Assembly (NCBI RefSeq): GCF_000003605.2
Contig: NW_003158226.1
Coordinates: forward strand, 186,838 to 207,427
Direction: 5' to 3'
Length of the DNA: 20,590 nucleotides
Origin: Saccoglossus kowalevskii
Taxonomy: Eukaryota > Hemichordata > Enteropneusta > Harrimaniidae
This document shows positions 19,624 to 20,590 of this stretch, piece after piece (the first letter of the stretch is position 1; every line of letters begins with the position of its first letter). A program made the translations under genes and the position numbers. The notes below the pieces were generated by a model, which was not told where the DNA came from, ran no database searches, and saw only the letters and a program-made list of their open reading frames with translations.

Positions 19624-19645
19624 TATCAGGATCACTGTATGCGCT
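19573..19645 (-). CDS. ZDHHC palmitoyltransferase exon encoding the last transmembrane helix
   Basis: This 73-bp exon lies between a classic acceptor (TTTATTGTATTCTATTTCAG) and a CAG|GTCAGT donor. After one base that completes an upstream codon it encodes 24 residues, starting AHTVILIV and ending with a hydrophobic ESILFGFFVLAIICDQ. The pattern TVIL, E-x-x-LF, then a hydrophobic run ending in Q matches transmembrane helix 4 of the ZDHHC3/7-type enzymes, just before their DETxxE motif. It joins in phase 0 to the exon at 18358. The DHHC-CRD catalytic domain and earlier helices must lie upstream, beyond the right edge of the window. The exon's last 51 bp are part of the 104-bp tandem repeat, so alternative donors follow at +104, +208 and +312 nt. 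Confidence 0.88.
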
Positions 19646-20590
19646 CTGAAATAGAATACAATAAAGATTACAGTCTTTAAAGGCACATAATCCACGTCTA
19701 TTGTCTAGCATTGTTGTTATAGGTGGGGTTTCTGTAAGTCTAAAATCAACAAAGATGTTACCATCGTTTATTTAGGAGATTTTCAGAATGATAACTAAGT
19801 AAGGAAAACAAAACTGGAATTTGAAAAATCCAGAGTGACAGCAGTGTTGACCTTTAGCAGATTGTTATTTTTGTAACAGATTCTGCCTGTTTTCACCTAA
19901 AAAATCGTGTTCTGTACTGAAATGTCAACATAGTTATAACGCCCATATAAACACAACTATGTATATCCACCTCGGGGGAATCAGGGATTAAACTATGAAA
20001 TCCTCGCTAGACGTTAATCTATAAGCATCTTAAGACTACCGAACATGTTTATTACTTCAGGCGGTTGTCTGTCTAAAGTAGTTGTCCATCATTACAAAAT
20101 ATCAGATTTCACTGACTTTTATCATAAAGTAGTTGTCTACCATTACAAAATATCATCAGATTTCACTGACTTATCATAAAGTAGTTGTCTACCATTACAA
20201 AATATCATCAGATTTCACTGACTTTTATCATAAAGTAGTTGTCTGCCATTACAAAATATCATCAGATTTCACTGACTTTTTACCAAACGCTTCAGCGTGG
20301 TATTAAGAGTTTGTTTTCAGGGGTGGGTGATACCAAGGTGGGAAATGGATGCACATAAGGGGTTAATTCCTTGAATTGCAATATAGAGGGTTCAGGCCGA
20401 AATACAATATATAGTGTTTTCATGTTTCGTCTGATATTTCTGTGGTATTCTGCTGCTGTAAGTAATGCACGATTTGTTCCGAAATTCAGTATTTTGTGTG
20501 CATTCCAGGGTTATTCGTTTTTTGATGAAAACACCCCTATTTTTTAATGGCTTAGTCGAATAGTTTCACTCCCACTGGGAAATCTGCATT
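19646..20590 (-). other. Upstream ZDHHC intron, partial
   Basis: No upstream ZDHHC exon (DHHC-CRD or TM3) is visible on the minus strand between the acceptor at 19646 and the window edge. This is therefore at least 945 bp of intron. CpG becomes more frequent again beyond about 19,900. Besides the ~52-bp array at 20072-20281, nothing is seen. Confidence 0.7.
20072..20281. repeat. Intronic tandem repeat, 51-54 bp x4
   Basis: The unit begins near TAAAGTAGTTGTCTACCATT and continues through ACAAAATATCATCAGATTTC and ACTGACTT. Starts at 20075, 20126, 20178 and 20232 give spacings of 51, 52 and 54 bp. Length differences come from a missing ATC in the first copy and a missing TT in the second. Its role is unknown. 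Confidence 0.92.

Overview
This is a eukaryotic, almost certainly animal, window. It is AT-rich, its genes are split by spliceosomal introns, and it carries a 5'-truncated non-LTR retrotransposon with a poly(A) tail and target-site duplication, a TA-flanked MITE, and several tandem arrays. An invertebrate is favoured, possibly a marine one, because a CpG-rich stretch (about 1-9,690) sits beside a CpG-poor one (about 9,700-19,900). That pattern fits mosaic gene-body methylation. No species can be named from the sequence alone.

Left part (1-9,690). A candidate minus-strand gene has a first coding exon at 6903-6948 and a second at 1422-1604. The two exons have compatible splice phases and together encode a Pro-rich, disordered N-terminus with a PPxY-type motif. 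The family is not recognised, and the gene would continue beyond position 1. Its putative 5.3-kb intron holds a LINE 3' end (2748-3117, minus strand, 15-bp target-site duplication). Between this gene and the next lie 211 bp with no G or C (7319-7529) and a fragment of a MITE end (9526-9567).

Right part (about 9,700-20,590). The clearest gene is the 3' end of a ZDHHC-type protein S-acyltransferase on the minus strand. One exon (19573-19645) encodes the last transmembrane helix, and the terminal coding exon (18164-18358) carries the D-E-T-x-x-E and VFG...W..P signatures. The catalytic DHHC exon lies beyond the right edge. The region downstream of the stop codon stays CpG-poor as far as a good AATAAA signal at 9979-9984. 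It may therefore be a very long 3' UTR or 3' flank, which is an inference.

Tandem repeats dominate the ZDHHC locus. A ~3-kb minisatellite of about 110 copies of a 27-bp unit (14633-17598) begins 566 bp past the stop codon. It shows higher-order structure, open reading frames on both strands, and a perfect AP-1 heptamer in most units. A 104-bp unit repeated exactly four times (19208-19623) spans an exon-intron boundary, so the intron holds three decoy copies of the exon end and its splice donor. A ~52-bp array and a 70-bp-spaced duplication lie in the introns. The repeated exon-donor boundary and the AP-1-bearing minisatellite are the most unusual elements in the window.
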